From a virus, in IMG/VR virus record IMGVR_UViG_3300008448_011029, positions 1 through 55,440 of that record: 55,440 nt of DNA; one strand, written 5' to 3'. Each line of letters starts with the position of its first letter. The stretch's first letter is position 1. The notes below the pieces were generated by a model, which did not search any database, was not told the origin of the DNA, and saw only the letters and a list, made by a program, of their open reading frames with translations. Below, in pieces: positions 26,422 to 36,266 of the stretch. The position numbers and the translations under genes are program-made.

Positions 26422-26429
26422 TATTTATT
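26422..26429 (-). promoter_or_regulatory. Weak late-promoter-like motif before gp8
   Basis: AATAAATA on the minus strand, only about 8 bases from the gp8 ATG and overlapping the stop codon of the upstream fibre gene. A transcript starting at the expected distance would have almost no leader, so this may be chance AT-rich sequence. Confidence 0.2.
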
Positions 26430-28236
26430 ACTGATATGTGACTGCAACATAAGTATTTGCAAGATCATTATTAAAACTGAAGTATCTTAAATAGGTTGTT
26501 TTTGTTGCACCTAAATTGAAATCAATTGCACCAATTGTAGAATTTATTGCTGTGCATCCATGTGTAATTATTCTTTGTTGTCCTGATGTGTTGGTAATAA
26601 TCAAATCAACAAATTTTCCTGGTACAAAAGAACTTAAAGTCACTGTTAAATCGTCCGCAATATTTGCTTTCACCATACCGGAATTGGAAAAGGTGATTGT
26701 GATTGCTGTTTGTAAACTTGAAAATATATTTGGTGTTCTTATTGTATTGGCTGCATACAGTGGTCCCGTTACTGTTAATGTACCCGGTACTGTTAAATTT
26801 GCATCAACTACAATTGTTGATGTATTTTGTAATGCACTTGCTGCATTTGTGAAGGCTGCTTGTGCAATCGGTTCAATAATATCTAAACGACCTGCTTGTG
26901 TGGCAGCCAAAGATTGTGCAGAATTGGCTTTTGTGAATGCACCGTTGGCATACAACGATGCAGAGTTGGCTGCACCAAACGCACCGTTAGCGTATAGACC
27001 ACCAGAATTGGCTGTTGTGTATGCATTGTTGGAATTTATGAATGCACCGTTTGCAAATACACCAGCAGAATTAGCTGAACCAAACGCACCGTTGGCATAT
27101 AATGCAGCTGAGGTTGCCACATTTGCTGCTGTAAATGCACCATTCGCATACAACGATGCAGAATTTGCGGCACCAAATGCTGCATTAGCATAAACACCTA
27201 CTGTATTGGATGAATTAAATGCAGCATTTGCCTGTGGCCATACTTGGTTATTAGATTGATTAAAGACTGTATTAGCTTGTATGAATGCTGCATTGGCATA
27301 CAATGAACCAGAATTTGCGGTACCAAACGCAGCATTCGCCTGTGGCCATACTTGGTTATTTGAACGACTGAATACTGCATTTGCTTGTATGAATGCACCG
27401 TTGGCATATAATGATGCAGAATTGGCTGCACCAAATCCACTGTTTGCATAAGAACTGGCTGAATTAGATGCTTCAAAAGCACCGTTAGCATATAGACTTG
27501 CGGAATTAGATGCTTCAAAAGCACCGTTAGCATATAGACTTGCGGAATTAGATGCAGCAAAAGCACCGTTAGCATACAGAGCAGCTGAGTTTGCTACACC
27601 AAAACTAGAATTTGCTCTCACAAATGCACTGTTTGCAAATGGACCAGTTGATTCTGTGGAAGTATTCTGTGATGAACCATCTGCAAACTTCAATGGTTTT
27701 GCAACCAAGTTCACACCATCTGTTGATATCTTTACTTGAACTTTGTTTGACTCTGGACCACCTGCGATGATATTGACTGTTCTACCTGCGGTTGTTGTAC
27801 CTATGATTAGGTTACCACCAGTGCCTGTAGCAGTGTTACCTTGTACATACAAGTAACCATCTAGTGGCAATACAGAAGTGTATGTTGCATCTGTATCGGT
27901 TGAACCTGCCAAACCCAAATCAATATAGTTTCTTTCATCTGTACCTGTGTCAGCAGTAATAACATAGTCAGCCGAGCCGTCAGATGTTCTATTCTGTAAG
28001 TTTGTTTGTAGATATGATGAACTGTTACCAATAAACTGTGCAATAACATTTGGAAGAATGATTGCGTTGTTACCAACATTCAGTGCTGTATTAGAATATA
28101 AACTTTCGGCCAAAGTTCTAGCAGTGAATTTACTGGTGACACTGGTTGAATTATCAATACCAACCAAGATTGTATTGGATGTGTTACTATCTAAGTGTGT
28201 TAGATTTGGTAATTGCGAAATTTTTACTGTTGACAT
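26428..28236 (-). CDS. Repeat-built fibre inserted among baseplate genes
   Basis: 602 residues. The N-terminal part (VKISQLPNLTHLDSNTSNTI) resembles the ISxLP opening of many phage structural proteins and probably anchors the fibre. About 70-195 is beta-rich (LPLDGYLYVQGNTATGTGGN, RTVNIIAGG). Residues about 205-440 are YANGAF.AANSAS repeats like those in the 844-residue fibre, with QVWPQANAAF variants. The C-terminal 150 residues form a beta domain (TVPGTLTVTGPLY, DLTVTLSSFVPGKFVDLIIT) that looks like a knob with a possible role in binding. It lies 3 bases after the gp7-like gene, so it is part of the baseplate operon. Confidence 0.8.
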   Translation of the reverse strand: MSTVKISQLPNLTHLDSNTSNTILVGIDNSTSVTSKFTARTLAESLYSNTALNVGNNAIILPNVIAQFIGNSSSYLQTNLQNRTSDGSADYVITADTGTDERNYIDLGLAGSTDTDATYTSVLPLDGYLYVQGNTATGTGGNLIIGTTTAGRTVNIIAGGPESNKVQVKISTDGVNLVAKPLKFADGSSQNTSTESTGPFANSAFVRANSSFGVANSAALYANGAFAASNSASLYANGAFEASNSASLYANGAFEASNSASSYANSGFGAANSASLYANGAFIQANAVFSRSNNQVWPQANAAFGTANSGSLYANAAFIQANTVFNQSNNQVWPQANAAFNSSNTVGVYANAAFGAANSASLYANGAFTAANVATSAALYANGAFGSANSAGVFANGAFINSNNAYTTANSGGLYANGAFGAANSASLYANGAFTKANSAQSLAATQAGRLDIIEPIAQAAFTNAASALQNTSTIVVDANLTVPGTLTVTGPLYAANTIRTPNIFSSLQTAITITFSNSGMVKANIADDLTVTLSSFVPGKFVDLIITNTSGQQRIITHGCTAINSTIGAIDFNLGATKTTYLRYFSFNNDLANTYVAVTYQ

Positions 28237-28239
28237 TGT

Positions 28240-31200
28240 TTACCCCAATAGGATTGTTCTATCATCTTCTGTTGTTAATGTAATACCATCTTCTGTGGCA
28301 ATCTCTGGTATATATTGTAACCCAATTGGGCCAAATATCTTAATTTGATTTGATGAAATTGTACTATTTGCAATGAAGTTTCTTTTAACTGAAAGTAAAG
28401 TATTTTCATTAGATGATAAGTTGGTTGTTAAAACAATCTGATCGTCCGAATAGTTTACTGATTTAACCGTGTATATATTGTTGTTTACTTTGATGGAGTC
28501 ACCAGTATAAACAATATCTTTTAATGGATAACTTGTGTTACTATAAACACCATTGTTCTCATAATCAAATTGGCCAGTGAGTGATGTAATATTTAGTGTG
28601 TTGGTGCCAGAGGTGCCAGTAACAACTGCCACATTTCCAAATGTTAACCAAACATTACTTGCAATTGTAATTGAATCTTGTGCATCGTTCACATCAACAA
28701 CCAAAGACTTAATGTTGACACCACGATCATTCTTAATTTCAATCGTACTTACATTTGGAAATATAAATTCTTCCAGATTTGAACCAAGTTTATTGTTAAA
28801 TTTAATTACATTGTTACTCTTGTTGGTGAAACTGGTTGTGATACTCAGTGCATCAGAAGTGTGTTCACCCAAATAGTAAGCTAATGGTTCACCACCATAT
28901 AAACCTTGTTGTGAATGGTGAAAAAGGTTGTTGTTCGATTTCAATGCATAACGACCAATTACATTTGTTCCGGTTGGATGTAATAGGTTCAACAATACTT
29001 CTCTGTATTTTGCAATTTCTTTTTCAAGTGTAATCTGATATGTGAAATTGTTGTACTTGGTACTCTGCAACACATCATAAGAACTTGGTTGCCCTTGTGT
29101 TGTTAAATACTGGCCTTCACCAATCACAAGACCATTCAAGAATGTTGCGTTAGCCTTTGCGGATCCATCACCAAATGTTATCACACCAAACTTATCATAA
29201 GTTCTGGTGTACACTGTTTGGTTGCCAACTGCATCAAAATAATTATATGTCTGTACAAATTGTGGAAATGCAGAGTTTGCCATCGGCAGACTGATGTACT
29301 TACCATCAATCACCAAAGGTAGTTTTGGATTTGGTTTTGAATCGTAATTGTAAACCCTCAAATTGTATAATGACAATTGTGAGTTCGCATCAGCAGACAA
29401 CAATGAAACTGAATTGACTCTTGCTGTGTATGAAGCAAGATTGATTGTTGGACCTTGATAGATTACATCATCTTTTTGTGGCAAGTTTTCAATTGCAACA
29501 TTAGATACCACAATATCTTGTATTCGTATTGACACATTAGGTTTGAATTCATAATCTTCACCGTAATTTTCAATTGAGATTGTTGTTACTGAACCTGCTC
29601 TGTCTACGACTGGAGAGAAAGTTGCGCCTGTTCCTAGAATACCTGGAATAAACAAACTTGCACCGGTCGCTGATGGGTTTGCAGATGTTACCGACAAACT
29701 AGGTAAATAATCATTCGTATATCCCATTCCGCCTAATGGCCATTTTGGATATGTACGATACTGTGGATCAATAAAAAAATCTACTGCTGTAATTGCTCCA
29801 GTTCCATTCACACCTGTTACATTTGCATAAGGACCTTGGCCACGACCACCATTAAAAACAATTCTATCGTTCACTTGATAACCAGAACCACCGTTACTGA
29901 TTTGAACTGGACCTAATATACCAAGCGATTCTAGTGAAGAATTAACAGAAAATTCATCAAAGGAATCTTCTGTTCTATATGTAGACAATGCGGTTATTTC
30001 TGGTATCTTAGTTATTCCACCACCACCATTGTCAACAAAAATGGAAGATATAGGAAATGTTGTTAGTGAACCAAAAGTAAATGCATTTGCAAGAGTTGTA
30101 TCTTTAGTAGATGTTCCAACATTAGCAAAGAAGAAATTTGCATTACTTAATCTGATCTCTTTCTTAAAACCAATAACATCCATTGGTATGAAAGCCACAT
30201 TGGCTCTTGCGTTGCCTACTGCCGTGGCAGTTTGTATATTTGCACCAGAGGCTTGTACATTTGAAGAAAATACTTGTGCAGTTATGCCAACAATAGCTTG
30301 TGCATTTACTGTTTGAGTATATCTAATATTTGTTATAGTACCTTGTGCATCAACTTCAGAAACATATGCAAAAGTGGATTCTTCATACACAACTGAATCG
30401 TTAATTCTATAACCTGTACCACCGTTAATTATTTTAAATGATGGAGGTAAATATGGAGATATAGATGCAACGTTTGCTCTTGCACCACTTATGGCCGAAT
30501 CTTCAATTATGATAATGGTATTTGGTTTTAATGAGTAACCATAACCACCATCAACCACATTGATACGCTGAATAGAACCTTTGGTAATTTCACCAACCTT
30601 TGCTGTTGCACCAACTGGATTTGCAACGTTTGCATTTAGGCCACCATAAACAACAACTGGATCACCAGGTTGATATGTTAAACCACGGCTTGTTGGATTA
30701 ACTCTTATCTGGCTAATTTGACCAACAATTTTTGCACGAAGTATATTACCACCAAATAAAACATCCTGGTTGTTTGAATCTACAATCCTAACAGTCTCAC
30801 CAGAGTTAAATAGTCTTTCAATGTTTGATATGAATATTTCGGTTTTGTTTCCAACCAATACAGCAGCTTCAATTGTTGCAATAGATTTTGAAACTTCACC
30901 AAAAATTCTATAGTTTTTTGTCTGTAAGAAATATGGATTGGCCGATAATAATTTTAAACTCTTTGCGATGTACCATGTGCCACCAGATGCTTTGAACACC
31001 GAGTCTTTGGTATTGAATATTTCAACATCTGTGTTGTAGAGTACACGGAAAAGAAATTCATACGATGCTGGTGTACCTTTACTTTGGTACAACTGTCTTG
31101 CAACTTTTACAGCTTGTTCTTGACTTACTAAAGATTCTCTTGGAAAGAAGGGTAAGAATTCGTTGTTGAAATAATCTATGAATTCTTCCGTTGTTGCATC

Positions 31201-31377
31201 AACATCTTTGTAATTCAATAAGTTTTTAGACCTATCCGTTACCTTACCAGTTGTTTCCATCCATTCGTAGTATGCCTTTAAGAATAGATTGAAGTTGGCA
31301 TAATCAGGATTATCCCGAACATACTCAGGTAACTGAGATAAAACCAGATTGGATGTTTTTTGATTATTGTCTATCAT
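28240..31377 (-). CDS. 7: Baseplate wedge initiator, gp7-like
   Basis: 1,045 residues, directly downstream of gp6 as in T4, where gp7 is 1,032 residues. The N-terminus (LPEYVRDNPDYANFNLFLKA, YYEWMETTGKV, YQSKGTPASYEFLFRVLYN) is the conserved opening of the large wedge protein of marine T4-like phages. The central part contains at least three GG.GY....V beta modules (GGYGYSLKPN, GGTGYRINDS, GGSGYQVNDR). gp7 bridges gp6, gp8 and gp10 in the wedge. The identity is inferred from length, order and the N-terminus rather than from clear similarity to T4 gp7. The start overlaps the gp6 stop by 4 bases. Confidence 0.75.
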   Translation of the reverse strand: MIDNNQKTSNLVLSQLPEYVRDNPDYANFNLFLKAYYEWMETTGKVTDRSKNLLNYKDVDATTEEFIDYFNNEFLPFFPRESLVSQEQAVKVARQLYQSKGTPASYEFLFRVLYNTDVEIFNTKDSVFKASGGTWYIAKSLKLLSANPYFLQTKNYRIFGEVSKSIATIEAAVLVGNKTEIFISNIERLFNSGETVRIVDSNNQDVLFGGNILRAKIVGQISQIRVNPTSRGLTYQPGDPVVVYGGLNANVANPVGATAKVGEITKGSIQRINVVDGGYGYSLKPNTIIIIEDSAISGARANVASISPYLPPSFKIINGGTGYRINDSVVYEESTFAYVSEVDAQGTITNIRYTQTVNAQAIVGITAQVFSSNVQASGANIQTATAVGNARANVAFIPMDVIGFKKEIRLSNANFFFANVGTSTKDTTLANAFTFGSLTTFPISSIFVDNGGGGITKIPEITALSTYRTEDSFDEFSVNSSLESLGILGPVQISNGGSGYQVNDRIVFNGGRGQGPYANVTGVNGTGAITAVDFFIDPQYRTYPKWPLGGMGYTNDYLPSLSVTSANPSATGASLFIPGILGTGATFSPVVDRAGSVTTISIENYGEDYEFKPNVSIRIQDIVVSNVAIENLPQKDDVIYQGPTINLASYTARVNSVSLLSADANSQLSLYNLRVYNYDSKPNPKLPLVIDGKYISLPMANSAFPQFVQTYNYFDAVGNQTVYTRTYDKFGVITFGDGSAKANATFLNGLVIGEGQYLTTQGQPSSYDVLQSTKYNNFTYQITLEKEIAKYREVLLNLLHPTGTNVIGRYALKSNNNLFHHSQQGLYGGEPLAYYLGEHTSDALSITTSFTNKSNNVIKFNNKLGSNLEEFIFPNVSTIEIKNDRGVNIKSLVVDVNDAQDSITIASNVWLTFGNVAVVTGTSGTNTLNITSLTGQFDYENNGVYSNTSYPLKDIVYTGDSIKVNNNIYTVKSVNYSDDQIVLTTNLSSNENTLLSVKRNFIANSTISSNQIKIFGPIGLQYIPEIATEDGITLTTEDDRTILLG

Positions 31378-33452
31378 GTTGTTTTAGCGGTAACATTTAC
31401 AATAATAGATTGTGGATCAAATTCATCTACAGTAATAACTCTATTATATGTGGAAGAAATAATTGTTGTTGTTGGATTGGTGGTTACTGTTAATAGGCCT
31501 AAATCATTATTCACATTCAATGGTGAAAATGCATCCAATGTAACAACACCTAAATTGTAGTCTACAGTACCAATATTACCTTTAAATACAGTCTTGACAT
31601 TTGTTGTGTCATTGTAATATAATCTCAACACACCATAACGGCCTTCAAGTGTAATTATACCTGCACCAGATGAACCTGTAGTATCTCCTGCTGCTGGTGT
31701 GATTTTAAGTATTGCTGATGTGTAACCTGTTCCTTTTGTTAGGACATTGATTTGTTTTATGGTACCGTTGTTTGTCATAACAGCTTCTGCTGTTGCACCT
31801 GTACCATCACCTAGTATGGTAACTGTTGGTTGACCTTGATAACCAAAACCCGGATTAGTTATTGTGATAGATTCTGCACCACCTGTTGATGATGGTACTT
31901 CTTCAATGTAAAGGCCATTAATTGTTTGTGCTAAATTTAATGGGTTTCTGTATACAACTGAAGGTGAACTGCCTATACCACTCAAAAACATACCACGCTT
32001 TAACCCTGCACCATAATACAACTTGTATGTGGTTGGTGTAGATAGATTTGGATAAAATTTCTTCTGTAGTTGAATAGATATTTCGTTTGTAATTATAGAA
32101 GAATCAACTGAATTGATTTGATTATTGAATTCAGATGATCTAAATGTAGAGTTAAAACTGTTTAGTGTTGACTTTGCATAGTTATTGATTGCAGTCTTGA
32201 CATTTTCTTTTATCTCACTTGCAGTCAATCTTGTTCTCTTAGGATCATACAATACATTTGCAGTGATTTGAATATAGGTATAATCTGGATCAACAATTGT
32301 TGGTTCTACGGTAAGAACCGATATAGGTCTCAATACATCTTTAATCAGTTTTGATTTCTGATTTTCTGTCAACATATATGCACCAGATGGTTTCATTGCA
32401 ATGAATACTTGCCCATAAACTGGTGGATCATTCTCTTGGCCACCCCAAACATTCACTGAATCGAATGAGTAACCAAGATTGTTTTGTTGGATTGCTGTGA
32501 TGTAATCTTCTTTGGTTACTGCACGACCTTGTGCTGAGTATGACTTTGGTGCCTGAAACTTGATTGATTCTATTGTTTCTCTATCACCACCCTGAGTTGC
32601 AGAGGTCAATGGATAAATTCTTGTATTTGAATAACCTGATATTGAATCCATCAACACAAAATTGTTTGCACCAGTTGCAGCGGATCCATTTGTCACCACA
32701 TAAGAAAGTGTGATAATGTTGCCATTGGTCAATTTTTTACCTAGTACACCATTACCAAAACTAACTTCATAGAAACCTTTGACATTTTCTTGTAAGAAAT
32801 ATACCAAAGAAGAACCTGAGAGTGTTAGATAATCTTTTGCGTGGGTGTGAATATTGTAAAAATTGTTTGATGATGATTCACGCACCGAAACTGTTAATGT
32901 GGTTGTGTCCACATTTATTTCAGGTATTTCAAATATTGATTTGATATTTGTGGTACTATCATAAGTGAAAGACAAAGATACTGGTGTACCTTGTTTCAAT
33001 GTGATATTATCAAAATTTGCTGTGTTATTCAATACTGTAACTGTAGAATTTTCAGTTGTCACAAAGCTGTAACTGACACCATCAATAGATTCTGCCAAAA
33101 ATGATGTAAATTTAGGTAATGTTAATGATGCATCAGTAACTTGATTGACTTTTAAATTGATTGTGGCTGTCGGTGCAATTGAAGATTTTGGTACATAATC
33201 CAATGTTTTTGCATGGGAAACTACAGATGCTCTCTGTAATGCTGTGTCCAAGAATGTTTCGTTGGCCACCATGTTCAAGTAATAAGCATTGTATTGTGTA
33301 TTGTACGCTAGAATGTCCAATAGTGTTGAAAGTGCAGAACCATCATAGTTATAATCTTTTAAAGTATCTTGTGACTGAAGAAAGCTCTTCAGGCTAGTTT
33401 TTATTTGATTAAAATCTAGTTCTGTTATATTGAAACCAGTATTTGCAGCCAT
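31374..33452 (-). CDS. 6: Baseplate wedge protein gp6
   Basis: 692 residues (T4 gp6 has 660). The N-terminal region (ELDFNQIKTSLKSFLQSQDT, FKDYNYDGSALSTLLDILAY-type sequence, NAYYLNMVANETFLDTA) is the gp6/Baseplate_J signature that forms the wedge ring around the hub. The middle part (YSAQGRAVTKEDYITAIQ) matches the J-like core. Near residues 525-590 there is a GFGYQGQPTVTILGDGTGA module, which T4 gp6 lacks as far as I can judge and which recurs in neighbouring genes. It starts 1 base after gp25, as in the conserved gp25-gp6 pair. Confidence 0.92.
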   Translation of the reverse strand: MAANTGFNITELDFNQIKTSLKSFLQSQDTLKDYNYDGSALSTLLDILAYNTQYNAYYLNMVANETFLDTALQRASVVSHAKTLDYVPKSSIAPTATINLKVNQVTDASLTLPKFTSFLAESIDGVSYSFVTTENSTVTVLNNTANFDNITLKQGTPVSLSFTYDSTTNIKSIFEIPEINVDTTTLTVSVRESSSNNFYNIHTHAKDYLTLSGSSLVYFLQENVKGFYEVSFGNGVLGKKLTNGNIITLSYVVTNGSAATGANNFVLMDSISGYSNTRIYPLTSATQGGDRETIESIKFQAPKSYSAQGRAVTKEDYITAIQQNNLGYSFDSVNVWGGQENDPPVYGQVFIAMKPSGAYMLTENQKSKLIKDVLRPISVLTVEPTIVDPDYTYIQITANVLYDPKRTRLTASEIKENVKTAINNYAKSTLNSFNSTFRSSEFNNQINSVDSSIITNEISIQLQKKFYPNLSTPTTYKLYYGAGLKRGMFLSGIGSSPSVVYRNPLNLAQTINGLYIEEVPSSTGGAESITITNPGFGYQGQPTVTILGDGTGATAEAVMTNNGTIKQINVLTKGTGYTSAILKITPAAGDTTGSSGAGIITLEGRYGVLRLYYNDTTNVKTVFKGNIGTVDYNLGVVTLDAFSPLNVNNDLGLLTVTTNPTTTIISSTYNRVITVDEFDPQSIIVNVTAKTT

Positions 33453-33453
33453 C

Positions 33454-33846
33454 TTATCTATTTCTCTCTAAAAGAAGTGTTACTGTTGTCGGTAATGTTG
33501 CATTTTCTATGTAAAATGTTATTGTGGCACTATATTGATTTGAATCTGGATCAGCAGAAACCCGGACACTATCTAACAATGCTCTCGGTTCATAGTTGTT
33601 TATGGTATCAGTAACTTCTCTTTCAATTAAACTTGCAACAAGTGGTGAGAAGTTTTCAAATAAAAGTGCATCAATATTAGAACCCAATTCAGGATCAAAT
33701 GGTCTTTCATATTTTCTTGTTGACAACAAATTTCGGATTGATCTTATAACAGCCTTATTATCAAAACTTAAAGCAACATCACCTGTCACCGGTTTTTTGG
33801 TGAAAGTAAAGTCTATGTCTGAGTATATTTTGGTTAAAGTTGTCAT
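33454..33846 (-). CDS. 25: Baseplate wedge protein gp25
   Basis: 130 residues (T4 gp25 has 132). It shows the family's conserved parts: DIDFTF near the N-terminus, the LLSTRKYERPFDPELGSNID segment, and the EPR motif (NNYEPRALL) followed by the beta-strand pair. gp25 is a lysozyme-fold sheath-nucleating wedge component conserved from contractile phages to type VI secretion (TssE). No good Shine-Dalgarno site is visible; ATAAATAAAAG directly precedes the ATG. It lies between the gp5-like spike gene and gp6. Confidence 0.92.
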   Translation of the reverse strand: MTTLTKIYSDIDFTFTKKPVTGDVALSFDNKAVIRSIRNLLSTRKYERPFDPELGSNIDALLFENFSPLVASLIEREVTDTINNYEPRALLDSVRVSADPDSNQYSATITFYIENATLPTTVTLLLERNR

Positions 33847-33850
33847 CTTT

Positions 33851-33858
33851 TATTTATG
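33851..33858 (-). promoter_or_regulatory. Late-promoter-like motif CATAAATA before gp25
   Basis: One mismatch from TATAAATA, following the second copy of the intergenic element. It is only 4 bases from the gp25 ATG, so a transcript starting at the usual T4 distance would be nearly leaderless. Either gp25 is translated mainly from upstream read-through or this motif is not a promoter. Confidence 0.3.
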
Positions 33859-33862
33859 AGCT

Positions 33863-33937
33863 AAAAGTAAATGCGCTTTTTGGAATCTGAGTTCTGTCGG
33901 AGAAAATTCTTGGGCCGGAATGAGAAATTTCGAAATT
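33863..33937 (-). repeat. Conserved intergenic element, copy B
   Basis: Second copy of the element at 11840-11916. It starts directly after the gp5-like stop codon, in the same orientation. The core CCGGCCCAAGAATTTTCTCC plus GACAGA is almost unchanged, as is the end CCAAAAAGCG.ATTTACTTTT. The middle is less conserved. It begins with the palindrome AAATTTCGAAATTT. It is followed by CATAAATA. Confidence 0.6.
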
Positions 33938-34894
33938 TTAATCTCCAATGAATACTGTACCTGAACCAGTTTCGATAACATTGGTGCCTGGTGGATTACT
34001 ATCAAAGTGACTGCCAGTACCATCATCACCAGTATCTGCCGTGTCTCCAATTCTTGCAGCACCCATCGTACCATGATTCATATTAATAGTGCTACCATTC
34101 ATAACTATATCTCCAGCCACATTTAAGGTATAGTTACCATCAACCTTTTCCTGTACATTTCCCTTGACATATAGGTTTGCATTGCCATCCACCGTAATAT
34201 TACAAACACCTTTGATGTGTACATTATTGTCAGAAAGATAAACTTCATAGTTGTCTCCAACCACTTTGGTAACCTTTGACCCGTCAGGTGCAATCTCAAA
34301 GAATGTGTTGGCCTTATGGTGTAGGTGTATCCTCTCAGCACCAGGTGTGTCATCCAACTCAAATACATGCCCTGCTTCAGTCTGTGTCACTCGGTTGTAT
34401 GGGATTTTTGCATCATATTGTGATTCTGGCTCACTCCAGGTACCACCACTAGCCGTAGGCACACTGGTATCTAGGTTATTATTGTGGTAACCAATTGCAG
34501 TTTCTTCAATTTTTTCATTTCTGTGTAGTCTGCTACTAGTAGGTTCACCTAGTGGATAAAATGAACCTTCTGAGAAACCTTTAGATGTGTTTGGTCCATT
34601 TTTTGGTATGCCTGGAAATATACCAATAATGACAGGTGCTTGACTAGATTCACCATCAGTGAAGAAACCAAACGCATAGTCACCTTCCAGAGGTGCACCG
34701 TCAGTCATTGACACATTAGGTGGTAGGCACGGTAACGCCCAAGATAGACCATCCGTAGGCAATTCTTCAAGGTTGTCTGTGTGGTGACCGAACATACGGA
34801 CACGCACCCGGCCTAATCCTAATGGGTCGAATCTATCTTCAACGACACCTAACCACCAATGAAAACCATCTTTACCAATAAAATTGTTCATCAT
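33938..34894 (-). CDS. 5: Baseplate central spike protein, gp5-like without lysozyme domain
   Basis: 318 residues. The N-terminal OB-fold (WWLGVVEDRFDPLGLGRVRV, RMFGHH, LPWALP-like SWALPCLPPN, GDYAFGFFTDGESSQAPVII) is the gp5/VgrG spike entry domain. After a linker, short beta repeats (NVHIKGVCNITVDGNANLYV, KGNVQEKVDGNYTLNVAGDI) form a triple beta-helix needle ending FIGD. T4 gp5 (575 residues) carries a lysozyme between these parts, but here nothing lies between them except about 60 residues without a muramidase signature. It is adjacent to the gp27-like hub gene, its expected partner. The muramidase-bearing protein at 41371-43131 may supply the missing activity. Confidence 0.85.
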   Translation of the reverse strand: MMNNFIGKDGFHWWLGVVEDRFDPLGLGRVRVRMFGHHTDNLEELPTDGLSWALPCLPPNVSMTDGAPLEGDYAFGFFTDGESSQAPVIIGIFPGIPKNGPNTSKGFSEGSFYPLGEPTSSRLHRNEKIEETAIGYHNNNLDTSVPTASGGTWSEPESQYDAKIPYNRVTQTEAGHVFELDDTPGAERIHLHHKANTFFEIAPDGSKVTKVVGDNYEVYLSDNNVHIKGVCNITVDGNANLYVKGNVQEKVDGNYTLNVAGDIVMNGSTINMNHGTMGAARIGDTADTGDDGTGSHFDSNPPGTNVIETGSGTVFIGD

Positions 34895-36264
34895 GTTGTA
34901 ATCGCCTGTCTAACACTCTTGTCTGAATTATTTGCACCTTCTTGTGCTTTTGGTAAGCTTTCTTTGGCCACTTCCAAAATTGTCTGATATGCAGTTTGCT
35001 TAATAATGTGTCGTACCGCAGTGACAAGGTACTTACCTGAATACGTTTTATCCAGTTCTTTTGTATTGTTTGTTGGTTTTAGTGTGAAAAGGTTGAATTC
35101 AACTACTTTACCTGCTGTCAACCCCGAATCACCGGGTACAACCATCTTTAGTGCCGTGAAGTTTGCAAGTGAAATTGCAGCAGTTCTAAGTGGTAAGATT
35201 GTTTCAATGAAAATGTCTTTTGCAAAACCACCTTCTTTTTCTTTGATATAAGGTACATTTCCGTGGTTTGCATTACCTGTTGCAACCTTCAGTACACCTT
35301 CTGGTGATTGATTCAAAGCTTTATCAAAACGATTCTTCAATTCATTCAAAATACTACCAGGATTCAATTTTTCCATCGTGTTTTTCATCTTGTTATAATC
35401 AAAATCGGTCACATTGAAAGACCTTGTTAGTGGGTCGATAGATATCAATCTGTTTGCAAACGAACCGGATGTAATCTCTTGGAGTGCATCATATGTTTTG
35501 GAAAATTCATATTCAATCACATTGAATGCTTTTTCTTGTAAGTCTTGTTTCTTGTTATCCAAATTCATCGGTTCATACTTATATGTCGCATAAACTTCAT
35601 CTTTGTACATGGATTGTAGAGACCTGAAGTTAAAACCTTCTTTTGTTTCAAAAAACAACATATCCGCCGTACTGTTTTGTTTCTTTGGCCTTGCATATGT
35701 TGATACCCAACTAATGGCTTCAAATGGTTTCAACCTTGGAACAACAAAGTCATAAACACCAGTTGTTTCTTCAATTACATTGATGTTTTTTGGTTTGACC
35801 TTCAGTTTTTCCACCAATACATCCTGCACAATTTCAGAAATTTTTTGGCCAGAATATGATTTACTTATTTTTGTCTGTTCTGAGAGCATCAATTCTTCTG
35901 AACAAAAATATAATTTGTATATTTCGGAGTTGTAATTGCCGCCAGGTTTTCTATCACCAATCTTATACACCCTAAAAATCTGGTCGTTTCCATTGGGACC
36001 ATTTTTTATTTTACTAAAATTTACTTCAAGATATTCATTGCCTGATAACTGTAGAAGTTCAATGAAACCTTGTGCATCAACCAATGTCACATAACCGGAA
36101 GCTGCAAATGTGTAGATATCTTCATAATATGAAAACTCCAACATTATTTTTTTAAGTTCTATTCTGTTACCACTCGATGTTAAAAAATTGAGTGTTTTTA
36201 AAGAATAGTCTTGCGGTGAATATGCACCAGAAGCTTCAACTGGAGTAAAATTATTTGTGTCCAT
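34891..36264 (-). CDS. 27: Baseplate hub protein, gp27-like
   Basis: 457 residues. The N-terminal part (SGYVTLVDAQGFIELLQLSG, NEYLEVNFSKI, FRVYKIGDRKPG) and the segment YSGQKISEIVQDVLVEKL are typical of gp27-type hubs, with tube-like beta domains and an inserted helical region. Its stop overlaps the gp5-like start by 4 bases, matching the physical gp27-gp5 complex. T4 gp27 is 391 residues and binds the gp5 trimer as a threefold adaptor to the sixfold tube. The identification rests on architecture and adjacency. Confidence 0.75.
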   Translation of the reverse strand: MDTNNFTPVEASGAYSPQDYSLKTLNFLTSSGNRIELKKIMLEFSYYEDIYTFAASGYVTLVDAQGFIELLQLSGNEYLEVNFSKIKNGPNGNDQIFRVYKIGDRKPGGNYNSEIYKLYFCSEELMLSEQTKISKSYSGQKISEIVQDVLVEKLKVKPKNINVIEETTGVYDFVVPRLKPFEAISWVSTYARPKKQNSTADMLFFETKEGFNFRSLQSMYKDEVYATYKYEPMNLDNKKQDLQEKAFNVIEYEFSKTYDALQEITSGSFANRLISIDPLTRSFNVTDFDYNKMKNTMEKLNPGSILNELKNRFDKALNQSPEGVLKVATGNANHGNVPYIKEKEGGFAKDIFIETILPLRTAAISLANFTALKMVVPGDSGLTAGKVVEFNLFTLKPTNNTKELDKTYSGKYLVTAVRHIIKQTAYQTILEVAKESLPKAQEGANNSDKSVRQAITT

Positions 36265-36266
36265 AA

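Noticed and set aside
26516-27193. Plus-strand ORF of 225 codons
   Set aside because: Antisense of the YANGAF repeats in the 602-residue fibre; composition follows the complement of the real repeats.
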